A stretch of 64,000 bases of DNA from Phytophthora hibernalis (lineage: Eukaryota; Oomycota; Peronosporomycetes; Peronosporales; Peronosporaceae), in the NCBI GenBank assembly GCA_012656075.1, contig JAAKBF010000207.1, forward strand, positions 62,001-126,000. The letters are read 5' to 3'. Numbering within the stretch: the stretch's first letter is position 1; every line of letters begins with the position of its first letter. Below, piece by piece: positions 23,190-32,923 of the stretch. A model generated the notes under the pieces. That model saw nothing but the letters and a program-made list of their open reading frames with translations. It had not been told where the DNA came from and did no database searches. Both the position numbers and the translations under genes were made by a program.

Positions 23190-24533
23190 TCATGTCAGCA
23201 TAAAAATATTCTTTACTCGGACATGGCACAACTGCTCTTCCAAGCTTCGATCTTCACACGAGTCGAAGAAGTGTTTGATGTGGTCCTTGGCTTCACGCCC
23301 GTCTGCATGAACTGCACCCCTGCGTTGCGAGCATAACCGTTCAGTCGGTTTAGGTAGTCGCACACATGCTCCTTCTACTCTCGCTTCGCGAAGTAGTACC
23401 GAGCCTTAGCGGATTGGTTGAAGCGATAACAGTAGTACTTGATGAACGCGTCGCTCAACAACTTCCAGGTTTGTCTCGCCTTGCACGGGAGTTGTCTGTA
23501 CCAGTGCAGAGCTTCGTCTTGTAGGCTAAGCTCGAACGCTATTCACTAGTGTATGCGTTCCTTTCATCTCGTAAATGAAAATTCGGAGCAATTGCATGGA
23601 CTTCTCGCTTTTATCACGTAGACCGAGAAATGGCTTAATGTTGCCGAGCGGCAAATTCGTCGCGTTCTCAAGCTTCGGTATCGAGATCTCGCCGTTCGCG
23701 GCGCTCAGTTCGCGGATATGGCGCGCCCATTCTTCTGTCAGGTTATCTACGAGGTCTTCGACGTCGATTGAGCCGTCGTTCGAGGGGCCATCACGTGAAT
23801 CGTAGTGTCGGTTGGGAGTCCGACCTATTGTTCGGCCGGCGGTAGGCGCGGTGCGGGCGCCCTCGGCCGACGTTCCGTTCGACTCGCAGATCTAGGTGTA
23901 ACCATGTGCGAGTCTTGGAAGTATGTGGATATTGCCCCTCCGACCGAGAATACGTCGGCTTCATTTTTCGCTCAAGTCTGCTTCACAGGAGTCGGTGGAA
24001 GCTGGACTTTGGACGGGTCAGCCACCGTCTGCCGAACGCTCGACCGACAAACAGCTCCAGCCTCGGCCACCCCGAACACGGCCCGAAGCTTCGGTTTCCA
24101 CCTGCGGATGCTTCGTCGGGTGACCAACCTTGTAGATCGACCTTGGTCAGAAGCGCTTGGGCTTCGCACCCCAGAGCTCGAAAATAGTGCACCGTATACA
24201 CGGCTACCTGCCGAGTGCTCCAAGACTCCACTGGTACCATCCGTTCGCCACCAATTTCGATCCAAATTGCTTGGCGCACCGAACTTGGAGCGAATGCTCT
24301 CATCCAGTTACTCTTTGTTTTCATTACCTCAGACACCGGCCGAGGACCTTGTTGGCGGCCGGGGTGTTTCCGTTGAGGAGCGGCATGCGCACATTCGACT
24401 GAGGATTCGCATCCTCCGTCAACACCATCGATTGCATATCGGTAGTTCCATCATCATGGTCTTCGATAGCTGGTTCGGGACCAACCACTTCATCCATTTC
24501 TTTTGCTAGGCATTCGCTTGGATGGTTGGGCAT
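23190..24533 (-). pseudogene. Gypsy gag fragment nested in the piggyBac-like element
   Basis: The minus strand matches the gag of the 14-kb element: NGNTPAANKVLGRCL (about 24350) with NGDTPIANKVLGRCLEMM near 46720; the reverse of VTMCESWKY near 23910 with the region near 47190; and FLGLRDKSEKSMQLLRIFIY (about 23620) with FGHRDKQENSIQRLRAF near 47500. It has several frame changes. No LTR is visible here, so it is an internal fragment only. Confidence 0.6.
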
Positions 24534-24907
24534 CCATGTTCATACGGAAGAGCGGCCCACCGTCACGGTTTGGGTCGCGGTTGGCCTTCATGCGCTCGCA
24601 CCGAACCTTCTGGTGCCCTTTCCTGAAGCAGTAGAAGCACCCTTGGTCCTGAACGCCGCGGCTTCCGTCTGGGTTGCGCTTCTTAGGGTCGTAACAGCGC
24701 ACCGCACGGTCACTTTTGACGTCGTTGATGCGCGTCACCGACGTCGCTCCGGTGGACCGGTTTCGATAAGACGATTTTCGACGTCCAGGTCCAACTGGGC
24801 CACGTGCGCGAGCAGCTTGTCTTTCCAAGTAGCATACTCAATTTGTCGGCCTTAAAAATTTCAAGGCCGATGTGCACGGTCTTCTCTTGTTTGGTCAAGA
24901 CACTCAT
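24490..24907 (-). pseudogene. Zinc-knuckle (CCHC) ORF fragment
   Basis: The 112-codon ORF contains CFYCFRKGHQKVRC, a C-x2-C-x4-H-x4-C knuckle, within a basic region (GPGRRKSSYRNRSTGATSVT). An upstream frame gives WKDKLLAHVAQLDLDVENRL. CCHC knuckles are typical of retroelement Gag; whether this belongs to the nested gag or to a separate element is unclear. Confidence 0.4.
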
Positions 24908-25180
24908 CCGAAGTATCTGAAATATTGTTGTCTTGGTCGAAGTTGTATGTATGAATCACAGTCAGACGAAGCGGCATATTCAAAAGTGAGTGTCGTCCCC
25001 AGCTCTTCATCCGGTTGGGTTCTCTTTTCCTTTGTTGGCCTTGGTTGCCACTCAATAACATCTCTTAAGCTCAGTTTACTGATAGTAATACCAAGTTATA
25101 ACCAATTGGCATCTGTTTCTAACTAATATTAGAAACCAGATTTGTTTACCAAAAGTTGGTATTTAACCTTAACTACAACA

Positions 25181-26454
25181 GAGGCCAAGCGTCGTGCAGG
25201 TCGAGCACGCTATCGCCCAGACGATGGATTTTCGCATGAACAGCGGCGTTCAACGGCTACGTCAGAAACAATGCAAGGTGTGCTCAGTCTACTAGCCAGA
25301 GGGTAAGAAGATAGGCGACGTCCACCTACTACTGTGTTCCGTACTCTCAAGGCAAAAAGGTCTCGCTACGCTGTGCAACAAGGTGCGCGGTCACACGAGG
25401 AATGAAGGCCTAACATGTTTCCAGATTTGGCACATGGCCTGGCAGAACGGACAGTTCGCGCCGAAGGCCAACCATATTCGCGACAGAGGACGAGTAGCAG
25501 AGTAGGGTAGGTGCATCTAACCTTTGGCAGTTGCATCTTCGTTCGTATTGCCTTCGATGGATCTGCGTTGGTGTGTTGGCCTTGGTGTTGCTCGCACAAA
25601 GGAATCAGCTTGGTTCCCATCTAGCTATTCTCGATATGATGGGATGCACTGTATGCCGACTGCTCGCTATCCTTGCCCTTCACGAATTCTTAAAATTCAA
25701 ACGGGTTGTGATTGGCTGAAATGAGCATGTCGCGCTACACATCATCTTTGCGGGAATTATTACCGAGGAGCTTAGCTACAACTCATGCGCAAAAATTCTA
25801 AATTTATACTGGTTTTCAATATTGCATACTTTATCGCATATGATTCCTTATTCTGTTCAGAACAGCATAAGGCGTTCTCTTATCACGTCCATGTCACCCC
25901 TTCGCGTTCAAGGGGTTAGCCATTGCGCAAAGATCCCGCTTGCGGAGCTCCACTCGGCTTGTAAGTAATCACACAAAATCGCTGCCGATGAACAACGATC
26001 TGCGCTACCGGTAGATGACCAAATTAGGTTTTAATTACTTGTTGACTACAAGTTGTAGTTTCCAGTGCAAAGAAGCCACGACACCAGAACATGAATTATT
26101 AATAATAGACCCTCTCGAGAAAACCTTAACTTCACAAGTACCGATCTGACCAACCCAACAATATGCACCCACGCAAAAACAGCGAGGGGCCATGACACTG
26201 CTGCTCTTTCGCTGAGCAGGCGAGCGGAGCGGAGCCCATCTTTATTGTCAATCTTTCGCGCGCCAAGAGAGCTGCACGCTGACGGTCCCTCGTAGGTGCC
26301 CTGAATGTGGAAGCAGCACCCAGTGATTTCACCACTCACCAAGCCGTTTCTATCCAGGATCCACTGAAGCTTGCAGCAGCACCGGCGCGCGACGCCAAGA
26401 AGTCGCACGACGTCCATGCCGGACCTTAGGGCGGATGAACACCCGCTGTAAAGT
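25181..26454. other. No gene recognised; contains a second Helitron-like end
   Basis: Short ORFs only. About 25850-25966 holds TGTTCAGAACAGCATAAG, CCCCTTCGCGTTCAAGGGG and TTGCGCAAAGATCCCGCTTG followed by CGGAGCTCCACTCGGCTTG. This is the same order of blocks as at 7174-7247 and 13065-13190, with a damaged hairpin and CTTG in place of CTAG. Confidence 0.5.
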
Positions 26455-28130
26455 CTGTACGCGGGTGACACGATCAAGTACTATTCGATGGCCTTCGTGT
26501 GCGGCGACCCACGAGGCCACCGAGTTGCTGCGGTTTTGGAGATCACACCTGGCGAGCAATTGCCACTCGCTGTAGGCACGTACGAGCTACTTCCGCGGAC
26601 AAACACGATCAGGAGGGTTGCTGACCGGTTCCACAACCGATTCAAGGCGGGGCACGAGCTGTGGCGGACTGTCAGGTCGTTTAATCTGGTCGCTGAAAGG
26701 TGTGACGGTCCAAATCTACGCAGCGCATTGAGCAAGACGCTGCCAGCCAGCATGGAGAAAGAAATCACCTCGATGTTGCGTGGACGACGCGCCATGAACG
26801 AGGAAGATGCGTGTAGTGGATTCAGGCACTGTGCGTAGTTTGGACCCGGAATTTGCAGCAGTCGTGTCTTCGCGGACCCCAGTGCAGATAGGGTTGCGAC
26901 TAGGATCGGTGCGCGTGCGGAGCATTCGTCTCTCCTCCGCATGCAGAAGCGCCCCGAAGCGAGGAAAGTGGTGCCATCGAAATTTTGGATGTGGATAGGA
27001 GACGGAGGTGGCCGACGTCTCGTACGCGTGGTCGTCCAGCACAACGATTGCGGCCACTGCGAATGATGTTAGCGTCGAAGCATCTTCTACTGTCGGCGGC
27101 CGAGAGGAATTAAGCGAGGAGAAAGAAGACGAGCATGCAGATGGTGATCCAACTGACAAGGATCTGATTGGCGCCGGCGAGTACGTCAAAAGCATTCCTA
27201 CGCGTTGGTAGCGCTCGAAGATATGACACCAGGCCAAGAAGCAACCTGGTGATTGGGCCGTGAGGCGTTCGCGGAAGCGACGCTATCAAAAGTAGTGCGC
27301 AGTGACCCGTAGTGGATCCAACATTTACCACGCATCATCGTTGAAGGCGCAGAAGGTGAAGAAGTTGTTAGCGCTGCCGGGGATCCGTAGTTGATTGGTG
27401 GACTTACATACTAGGCGACCTATCTATATTGATCCTGTAGAAGATGAAGGACGCGTCCTCGGAGACGTGGGGTGGCCTGCAGATATCGAGTACATGGACG
27501 AGTGCGACACAAAGGCCATTACGTTCCAGATATTGGCGAATATGATCGCTGCAAGTGCTTTGGCGATTGCTTCTTGTATACCTGCCACAATATGGCATCC
27601 TCCGTATACTGTACTCCGGACTGTTGGAACCTGGACGCCGAGTGTAGCAACGCTCCCCGTACACGGACTACACTCAAGCTGTTCGACACTGGACGAGGGG
27701 GTCTAGGCGTGTATACCTGGACGTAGGCGACGTACACCGGCGTGCTGGCCGAGTACGACGCCATGTTGGAAGGGCAGCCGAACCAGGCCATGAAGCAGAC
27801 CACCGGTTACACTATGCTTTACAATGCGATGTCCTCGCGTAAGAAATACGTGTACGTGGAGACCTTAAAAGCGGGATTATCACGCGTTTCATCAGCCACG
27901 CCTGTGATGCGAACGCGGCCTTCGTCGAGCTGCAGAATCGCACTAGCATCAAGGTTTTGGTCAAGATGGTGAAAAGCGTCAATGCAGGCGCAGAGATTAC
28001 AGTGCACTATGGTTTCGAGAGGTGGTTCAAGTGTGCGTGTGACGTGTGCTGGGAGAAGCAGTCTCCTGCTGCGAAGAGCAACGAGAAGTCCAATCAAACT
28101 AAGGTAGGAGCAGCCGGAGACAACGAGTAG
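26455..28130 (+). pseudogene. SET-domain protein pseudogene (repeat-associated family)
   Basis: It opens with GDTIKYYSMAFVCGDPRGHR (26467-26520) and RVADRFHNRF. It continues through EYVKSIPTRW (about 27180), IYIDPVEDEGRVLGDVGWP (about 27430) and a Cys-rich pre-SET (CKCFGDCF...C...C, about 27560-27640). The SET core follows: LKLFDTGRGGLGVYT (27676-27720), EYDAMLEGQPNQA, FISHACDANAAF (about 27885, in place of NHxCxPN) and ITVHYGFERWFKCACDVC (28005-28055) with the post-SET Cys. Frame changes or stops near 26837, 27211, 27725 and 27870 disable it. SET proteins methylate lysines; this lineage is multicopy in Phytophthora as I recall it. Confidence 0.65.
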
Positions 28131-28486
28131 TCTCAGTAGCGGTTGCTCGCATGCAGACGCCAGTATCTGTTGCTGGGAAGCGAACAACACATGTACACCA
28201 TTGTCATTACTATGAACTGGAGCGCTGGAAGTCATTTAGGAAAATATTTTTCTTAAGCTTCCAGCACTTGATATCAAAGAGTACGGTAACGACCTAGGGT
28301 GAAAGCAAGTGTATGAGACCTGTTGTACCGGTGTCATATGAGGAAACTAACAGAATAACATTTCCTCGCTCGCGGACCTATGTCGACTGCATACTGATCT
28401 CTTGGATACATTTCTCTTTCAGCGAAACGTGGATGAGAAGATGCTGCGCCCAAAAACAACGAACGTGCTAAACCCTCGTTTGCTGG
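28131..28486. other. Spacer without recognised gene
   Basis: AT-rich, no ORF of note, no clear repeat. Confidence 0.5.
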
Positions 28487-28833
28487 GTGGTGCCACGCGT
28501 GGTATCAAGCGAGAATAAGCGCGGGCCCAATGGCTCGAGGTCGTCCACCGCTCCCAGGTGCAGTTCGCGCCGCTCAAGGCCTATGATATCACCAAGAGCA
28601 ACACAATGGCGTGCAACGTGTGTGAAATCGTGGAGCCCCACAAGATGCGGTACCGACTGTTGGAATGCAGCTCGCCCGAAAGATTCACAAACGGATTAAG
28701 CATTTTCCCTGCTTGTATCGGCTGCGGTAGTGAATCACGTGTACGACCTACACTTCGCCTGGAGCGAGTTCGAGTTCGAGCGAATGCGGGATTCGATTTT
28801 GTTGACGTGGTTGTCGGATCCGATGCTGTTTGA
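28487..28833 (+). pseudogene. Fragment of a MULE-type transposase N-terminal region (tentative)
   Basis: The frame reads QFAPLKAYDITKSNTMACNV and CEIVEPHKMRYRLLECSS (28560-28680). This C-x2-C pattern and wording resemble the N-terminal zinc-binding region of multicopy oomycete MULE-like proteins as I remember them. No DDE core is present downstream, so only a fragment remains. Confidence 0.35.
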
Positions 28834-29373
28834 ATTTGCTCAGTATATGAGCGGACAGTGGCTAAACGGAAGGTTTAGCAGTGGCAAGCCTTCCTAACTA
28901 CGTCCTCTTCGCTCTTCGAGTTACAGATAACGTGGATAGCTCGAAGGAGCGTGCTGATTAGCTGAAAGAAAAATAAACAAACAGACCCGCTTCCTCGTCA
29001 TTTACCGCAACAGCCCGGTCTCGCCAGGAATGCGCTTGGGCATGAGCGCTGCCGAGTTCGATGCCAGCCTCGTCGTGCAACCTCCAATCTGGGAGTTGAG
29101 ACACTTGCTCAGATATGGCGCCGATTGGCTACTGTCTACCTAACCACGGTTCCTCCTTGTAACTCGTAGAAAACGTGCGGCGGTTCAGAAACGCCACTTT
29201 GTTATGTGCTGGTCAGCGTTATTGCTGTGTCTCCCAGACTTTGCTGTGGTGACCGGTTCCTGTTGTGCCATCACAGCACGGATGGGTGCCAGTTAGGCGT
29301 TCTCCTCACCTGCTCAGCAGAAAGGCAGCAGTGCCAATGGCCCGTCGCTGCTTTTTGTGTGTGCATACCGGTA

Positions 29374-29528
29374 CAGTAATGTGCATCAATAAGGAAAACC
29401 TGATATGAATACAATTAAGGAGGGTATATACGCCTACAATCCGCACACAGATGTTTCTCACTGACAGATGTATAATGTTTCAAAGGATATTAGTTGATAC
29501 CCCGTTCCTTATTGACGCACAATTTTGT
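29374..29528. repeat. Tc1/mariner-like MITE, copy 1
   Basis: The left end TA-CAGTAATGTGCATCAATAA and an inverted right end (GTTCCTTATTGACGCAC) bracket an interior that matches copy 2 at 44547-44700 nearly base for base (AATTAAGGAGGGTAT, CACTGACAGATGTATAAT, TTTCAAAGGATATTAGTTGA). The last bases of the right end are mutated. Confidence 0.7.
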
Positions 29529-29713
29529 GGGTTCTACTCAAAACTGCATTGGGCGATTGGTTGAATCTCCGACGGTGAAACTGGCCAGTGCCCCAAATCT
29601 GACTGCCGGATTGTCGAGACCTTCTCCAAAATTGCGAGTCGCAAGGGTAAGGCTTACCGGTATTCGTGAAGCACAAGGACTCGAGGCGAGTCGCCAATGG
29701 CGCTGTACGGTAC

Positions 29714-29787
29714 TCGTCTACTGTACAAATCTATTGACCTCTCCAGCCTGGACTCCAGGTTGGAGAGGTCAATAGATTTGTAGACGA
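29714..29787. repeat. Long near-perfect hairpin (foldback)
   Basis: TCGTCTAC, then CAAATCTATTGACCTCTCCA, is followed at once by the inverse copy TGGAGAGGTCAATAGATTTG and TAGACGA. The centre GCCTGGACTCCAGGT is itself palindromic. One four-base bulge (TGTA) is the only clear defect. Confidence 0.85.
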
Positions 29788-30332
29788 ATCCGCGGGTAAA
29801 AGCAGTGGTGACAATGACATTTTATGACATTTGCGGCGTGGTTGCAGGATGGACTGAGGCGCACGTGCGATTTAGACCAACAAGCAAGCAAATACCGTAT
29901 CACTACGCCGCGTGTACGTACCGGTATCGGTAAGGTTTACGACTAGTATACTCCTGCGATTGTCTTTCAGCAGGCTGTGCGCTGCGTCGAGGCAAGCATG
30001 GTTGCCACTGAGTCATTTTGCTGCTGCCAGCGTCAGGTCTTGACACTGTCAGGTCAGGCTGACAGACCGCGGCAAAGCCCAAGAGAGCTCACTGCGGTAC
30101 ACGTCGTCAAAAAATACTTTTATAAAAATGCTTGCACCTCCACTGGAGGCTCCAGCTCTTCGGACCTACAGCAATTGCGCCCACGACGAGGTCTCACTGC
30201 GCCCATGTGCTTCTGGGAACCGAACGAATGCAAGCGAATGGGCTAGTCGATGAAGCCGTCATTGCGGTTCAAATTGGACCTGTTGGGCCCCAACGGGAGA
30301 TTCGTTGACGGCAAATGCCGATCTGAAAGACG

Positions 30333-30364
30333 TTCATGTTTTTGAAAATAAAACATGAACGTTA
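30333..30364. repeat. 13-bp stem hairpin
   Basis: ACGTTCATGTTTT and its exact complement AAAACATGAACGT are separated by TGAAAAT. It lies about 270 bp upstream of the ALDH initiator; no function can be assigned. Confidence 0.75.
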
Positions 30365-30635
30365 AAATGGCACACTAAGTCGGACAGACCGAGTCTATCG
30401 TGACTCGCAGATAGGGCCCAGCCTGGGTCCCAGGGTCAAGAACCGGCTGATGTGTGCGCGGAAACAGATCCTATTACGGTACACATGTACAGGACGCGCA
30501 GAACAAGTGCTTGAAGCTCCAGCTGGCTCGCCACTCAAGATTTGCCGATGATATGCCTCGCCAACCTGCCAGCCAAATACCGGTACCCATGTAAGAGAGT
30601 TGTGCAGCCGGCAACCTGATCGTCCTGGCAATGCT

Positions 30636-30650
30636 TCATTCAGCATTTTG
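30636..30650 (+). promoter_or_regulatory. Oomycete-type initiator of the ALDH gene
   Basis: TCATTCAGCATTTTG fits the oomycete core-promoter initiator (TCATTYYNCAWTTT) with one mismatch. It lies 37 bp before the chosen ATG (30687), a usual distance. It also argues against the in-frame ATG at 30600, which would precede the transcription start. Confidence 0.65.
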
Positions 30651-30686
30651 CGCGCTCCAGCTCACCCCGGTCCCCAAACGACAGCC

Positions 30687-32258
30687 ATGCAACGCCACTT
30701 CCTGCGCCGCCTGCCTGGTACCATCGCCCGCAGCACTGTTGCCGCCACGACCGCCAAGGTTTCGTCGGCGAGTCTGCTATCTCGCCAGTTCTCCGCGCAG
30801 GTGCCAGTGAAGCAGACCAACCTGTTCATCAACAACAAATTCACGCCGTCGTCATCGGGTGCCACCTTCGATACCTTCAACCCCGCCACGGAGGAGAAGC
30901 TTGCGTCAATTGCTCAAGCTACCACCGCCGATGTCGATGCAGCTGTGGATGCTGCTCGCGCTGCCTTCAACGGACCGTGGCGCACTATGGACGCTTCCGA
31001 GCGTGGCCGTTTGATGCACCGCCTCGCGGACCTCATCGAGGAGAACGGCGACGAGCTCGCCCAGCTCGAGTCCATCGACGCTGGCAAGCCCTCCTTCCTG
31101 ACCCGTGTGCTGGACGTGCAGGCCTGCTTGAACGTGCTCCGCTACTACGCTGGATGGGCTGACAAGATCCACGGCGCCACCATCCCGATCCCGGGACCGT
31201 ACCTGTGCTACACGAAGCAGGAGCCCGTGGGTGTGTGCGGCCAGATTATCCCGTGGAACTTCCCCATGATCATGATGTCCTGGAAGCTGGGCCCAGCTCT
31301 TGCTACGGGCAACACGGTGGTGCTCAAGCCCGCCGAGCAGACATCGCTGACGGCTCTGCGCGTTGCTGAGCTCATTGTCGAGGCTGGATTCCCCGAGGGT
31401 GTGGTGAACATCGTGACGGGCGGTGGTGCCACTGTTGGCGCCCACCTGGCGCAGCACCCCAAGGTCGACAAGATCGCGTTCACAGGCTCCACCGAGACGG
31501 GCATAGCCATAATGCGCACATCACACGTGGACAACCTCAAGCGCATTACGCTCGAGCTGGGCGGTAAGTCTGCCAACATCATCCTCGACGACGCCGACAT
31601 CGACAAGGCCATCCAGCAGTCGCAGACGGGTCTGTTCCTGAATGCCGGACAGGTGTGCATATCTGGCAGTCGCGTGTACGTGCAGGAGGGCATCTACGAC
31701 GAGTTCGTGCGCCTCTCGGGCGAGGCTGCGCAGGCCATGAAGATCGGTGACCCCTCGGACCTGAGCACACAGCACGGCCCGCAGGTTGACGACAAGCAGT
31801 TCAACAAGATCCTGGGCTACATCGAATCCGGCAAGAAGGACGGTGCTCGCCTCGTGAGCGGCGGCAAGCGCTGGGGCGACAAGGGCTACTTCATCGAGCC
31901 CACGGTGTTCGCCGACGTGACGGAAGACATGGCTATCGCCCGCGAGGAGATCTTCGGCCCGGTGATGTCAATCATCAAGTTTAAGACCATCGACGAGGTC
32001 ATTGAGCGCGCCAACAACTCGGAGTTCGGCTTGGGTGCTGGCGTGGTGACGTCCAACCTAGACAACGCTCTCAAGATCTCCAACGGCGTGCGTGCCGGCA
32101 CCGTGTACGTGAACTGCTATACAGTGATTGAGGCCAACACACCGTTCGGCGGATTTAAGAACTCGGGCATCGGCCGTGAACAGGGCGAGCTGGGCCTGCG
32201 CAATTACCTTGAGAACAAAACAGTCATCATCAAGCGCCCGAACGACGCGATGCCGTAA
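30687..32258 (+). CDS. Mitochondrial aldehyde dehydrogenase (ALDH2-like), 523 aa
   Basis: It oxidises aldehydes to acids with NAD+. The start MQRHFLRRLPG is chosen because it follows the initiator and begins a basic, Arg/Ser/Ala-rich mitochondrial presequence of about 40 residues. The NAD-binding region has VGVCGQIIPWNFPMIMMSWK and FTGSTETG. The general base Glu is in ITLELGGKS (codon 31554-31556) and the catalytic Cys in NAGQVCISGSR (codon 31656-31658). EEIFGPVMSI and the C-terminal NTPFGGFKNSGIGRE are also canonical. The frame is intact and intronless, with length normal for the family. Its GC-rich codon use differs sharply from the repeats to the left. Confidence 0.97.
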   Translation: MQRHFLRRLPGTIARSTVAATTAKVSSASLLSRQFSAQVPVKQTNLFINNKFTPSSSGATFDTFNPATEEKLASIAQATTADVDAAVDAARAAFNGPWRTMDASERGRLMHRLADLIEENGDELAQLESIDAGKPSFLTRVLDVQACLNVLRYYAGWADKIHGATIPIPGPYLCYTKQEPVGVCGQIIPWNFPMIMMSWKLGPALATGNTVVLKPAEQTSLTALRVAELIVEAGFPEGVVNIVTGGGATVGAHLAQHPKVDKIAFTGSTETGIAIMRTSHVDNLKRITLELGGKSANIILDDADIDKAIQQSQTGLFLNAGQVCISGSRVYVQEGIYDEFVRLSGEAAQAMKIGDPSDLSTQHGPQVDDKQFNKILGYIESGKKDGARLVSGGKRWGDKGYFIEPTVFADVTEDMAIAREEIFGPVMSIIKFKTIDEVIERANNSEFGLGAGVVTSNLDNALKISNGVRAGTVYVNCYTVIEANTPFGGFKNSGIGREQGELGLRNYLENKTVIIKRPNDAMP

Positions 32259-32923
32259 GTTGACTGCTAGATCCTTCGACGTGCAGTAAAGATATAAACA
32301 ACGAACGTCAATTTTGTCAGTATACCGGTAACTTCAATTTGATCAATACATTAATCAAGTCAACCAAATGTGTGGCGTACGCATGATTATGTGGTCGACA
32401 CTCAACGGAAATGTTTCGAGAATCAGCACATGGCAAAAGCGCACCCATCAACGATCCGTTGGTCATGCCATTGGCCAAAAATAGATCCATTCTCCCGAGC
32501 TATTTTTGACCAATGACACACACCCTCCTTGGCGAGTGGTTACCTTGTCATTTCCCATTCGACACCGTTGGCCCTCAAGCGCCGACGTCCTCGCCCTCAA
32601 GAGAAGCCCAGACGACCCCACGTCCGCGCGCCCTCTCCGCCTCGACAGTCCCCCGACAGCTCGACGTCCCAGCGCCCGGCGACCCTCACGACTTGGCTTC
32701 AGTGCATGCGTTTGCAAATCCCGTGCGACCAGTTTGATTCGAGTGCGTCGACTTGGAAACGAAAGAGACAGGAAGTTGTGCGCCATCCCCGGATCATCCC
32801 TTCCGCCACCATTCCTCGTCCATACCTGCAGCCGAGAACGTGATATCACTCACGCTACAACAGGACCAGTCGCTCTTCTTTAGCTAATCAAGAGCCGCCA
32901 CCTCCCTACAAAATCCCGCCAAG
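32259..32923 (+). other. Intergenic region with eIF5 5' leader
   Basis: TTGTCATTTCCCATTCGACA at about 32546-32565 resembles the oomycete initiator (TCATT-TCC-CATT), but it lies about 370 bp before the eIF5 ATG, implying a long leader or an intron in it. The overlapping ORFs here (up to 128 codons, Pro/Arg/Ser-rich) have no protein features and are not annotated. Confidence 0.45.

Larger units (their letters stand above)
21290..25180. mobile_element. piggyBac-like DNA transposon with about 250-bp inverted ends and nested gag sequence
   Basis: The left end (21290-21540) and right end (about 24928-25180) are inverted copies. They start TGTTGTAGTTAAGGTTAAAT and pass through GTTTACCAAAAGTTGG, GCCAATTGGTTATAAC and CATACATACAACTTCG. 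Both ends contain TTAA, the piggyBac target, inside TGTTGTAG-TTAA; outside them GAG occurs on both sides. The minus strand holds a broken piggyBac-type transposase (21511-23036). A Gypsy gag fragment (23190-24533) and a zinc-knuckle ORF (24490-24907) sit inside. Confidence 0.65.
28834..30635. other. Gene-less stretch upstream of ALDH with short repeats
   Basis: It contains a Tc1/mariner-like MITE (29374-29528) and two inverted-repeat hairpins (29714-29787 and 30333-30364). None of its ORFs (up to 93 codons) looks real. It is the border between the repeat-rich part and the gene island. Confidence 0.5.

Noticed and set aside
23805..24509. Plus-strand ORF of 234 codons
   Set aside because: It is the antisense of a Gypsy gag fragment; the same antisense wording (VTMCESWKY) occurs opposite gag at 47190.
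30111..30150. KYFYKNACTSTGG resembling YLYKNACTSSGY of the Crypton-like protein
   Set aside because: The match covers about ten residues with no similarity on either side; too short to call a remnant.
30600..30686. Upstream ATG extending ALDH by 29 residues
   Set aside because: It lies before the oomycete initiator at 30636-30650, and the extension hides the mitochondrial presequence.
30906..31457. Minus-strand ORF of 183 codons opposite ALDH
   Set aside because: Shadow of a GC-rich, strongly conserved gene; no motif.
32506..32883. 125-codon plus-strand ORF upstream of eIF5
   Set aside because: Pro/Arg/Ser-rich by base composition, overlaps a likely initiator and has three mutually overlapping frames of equal quality.
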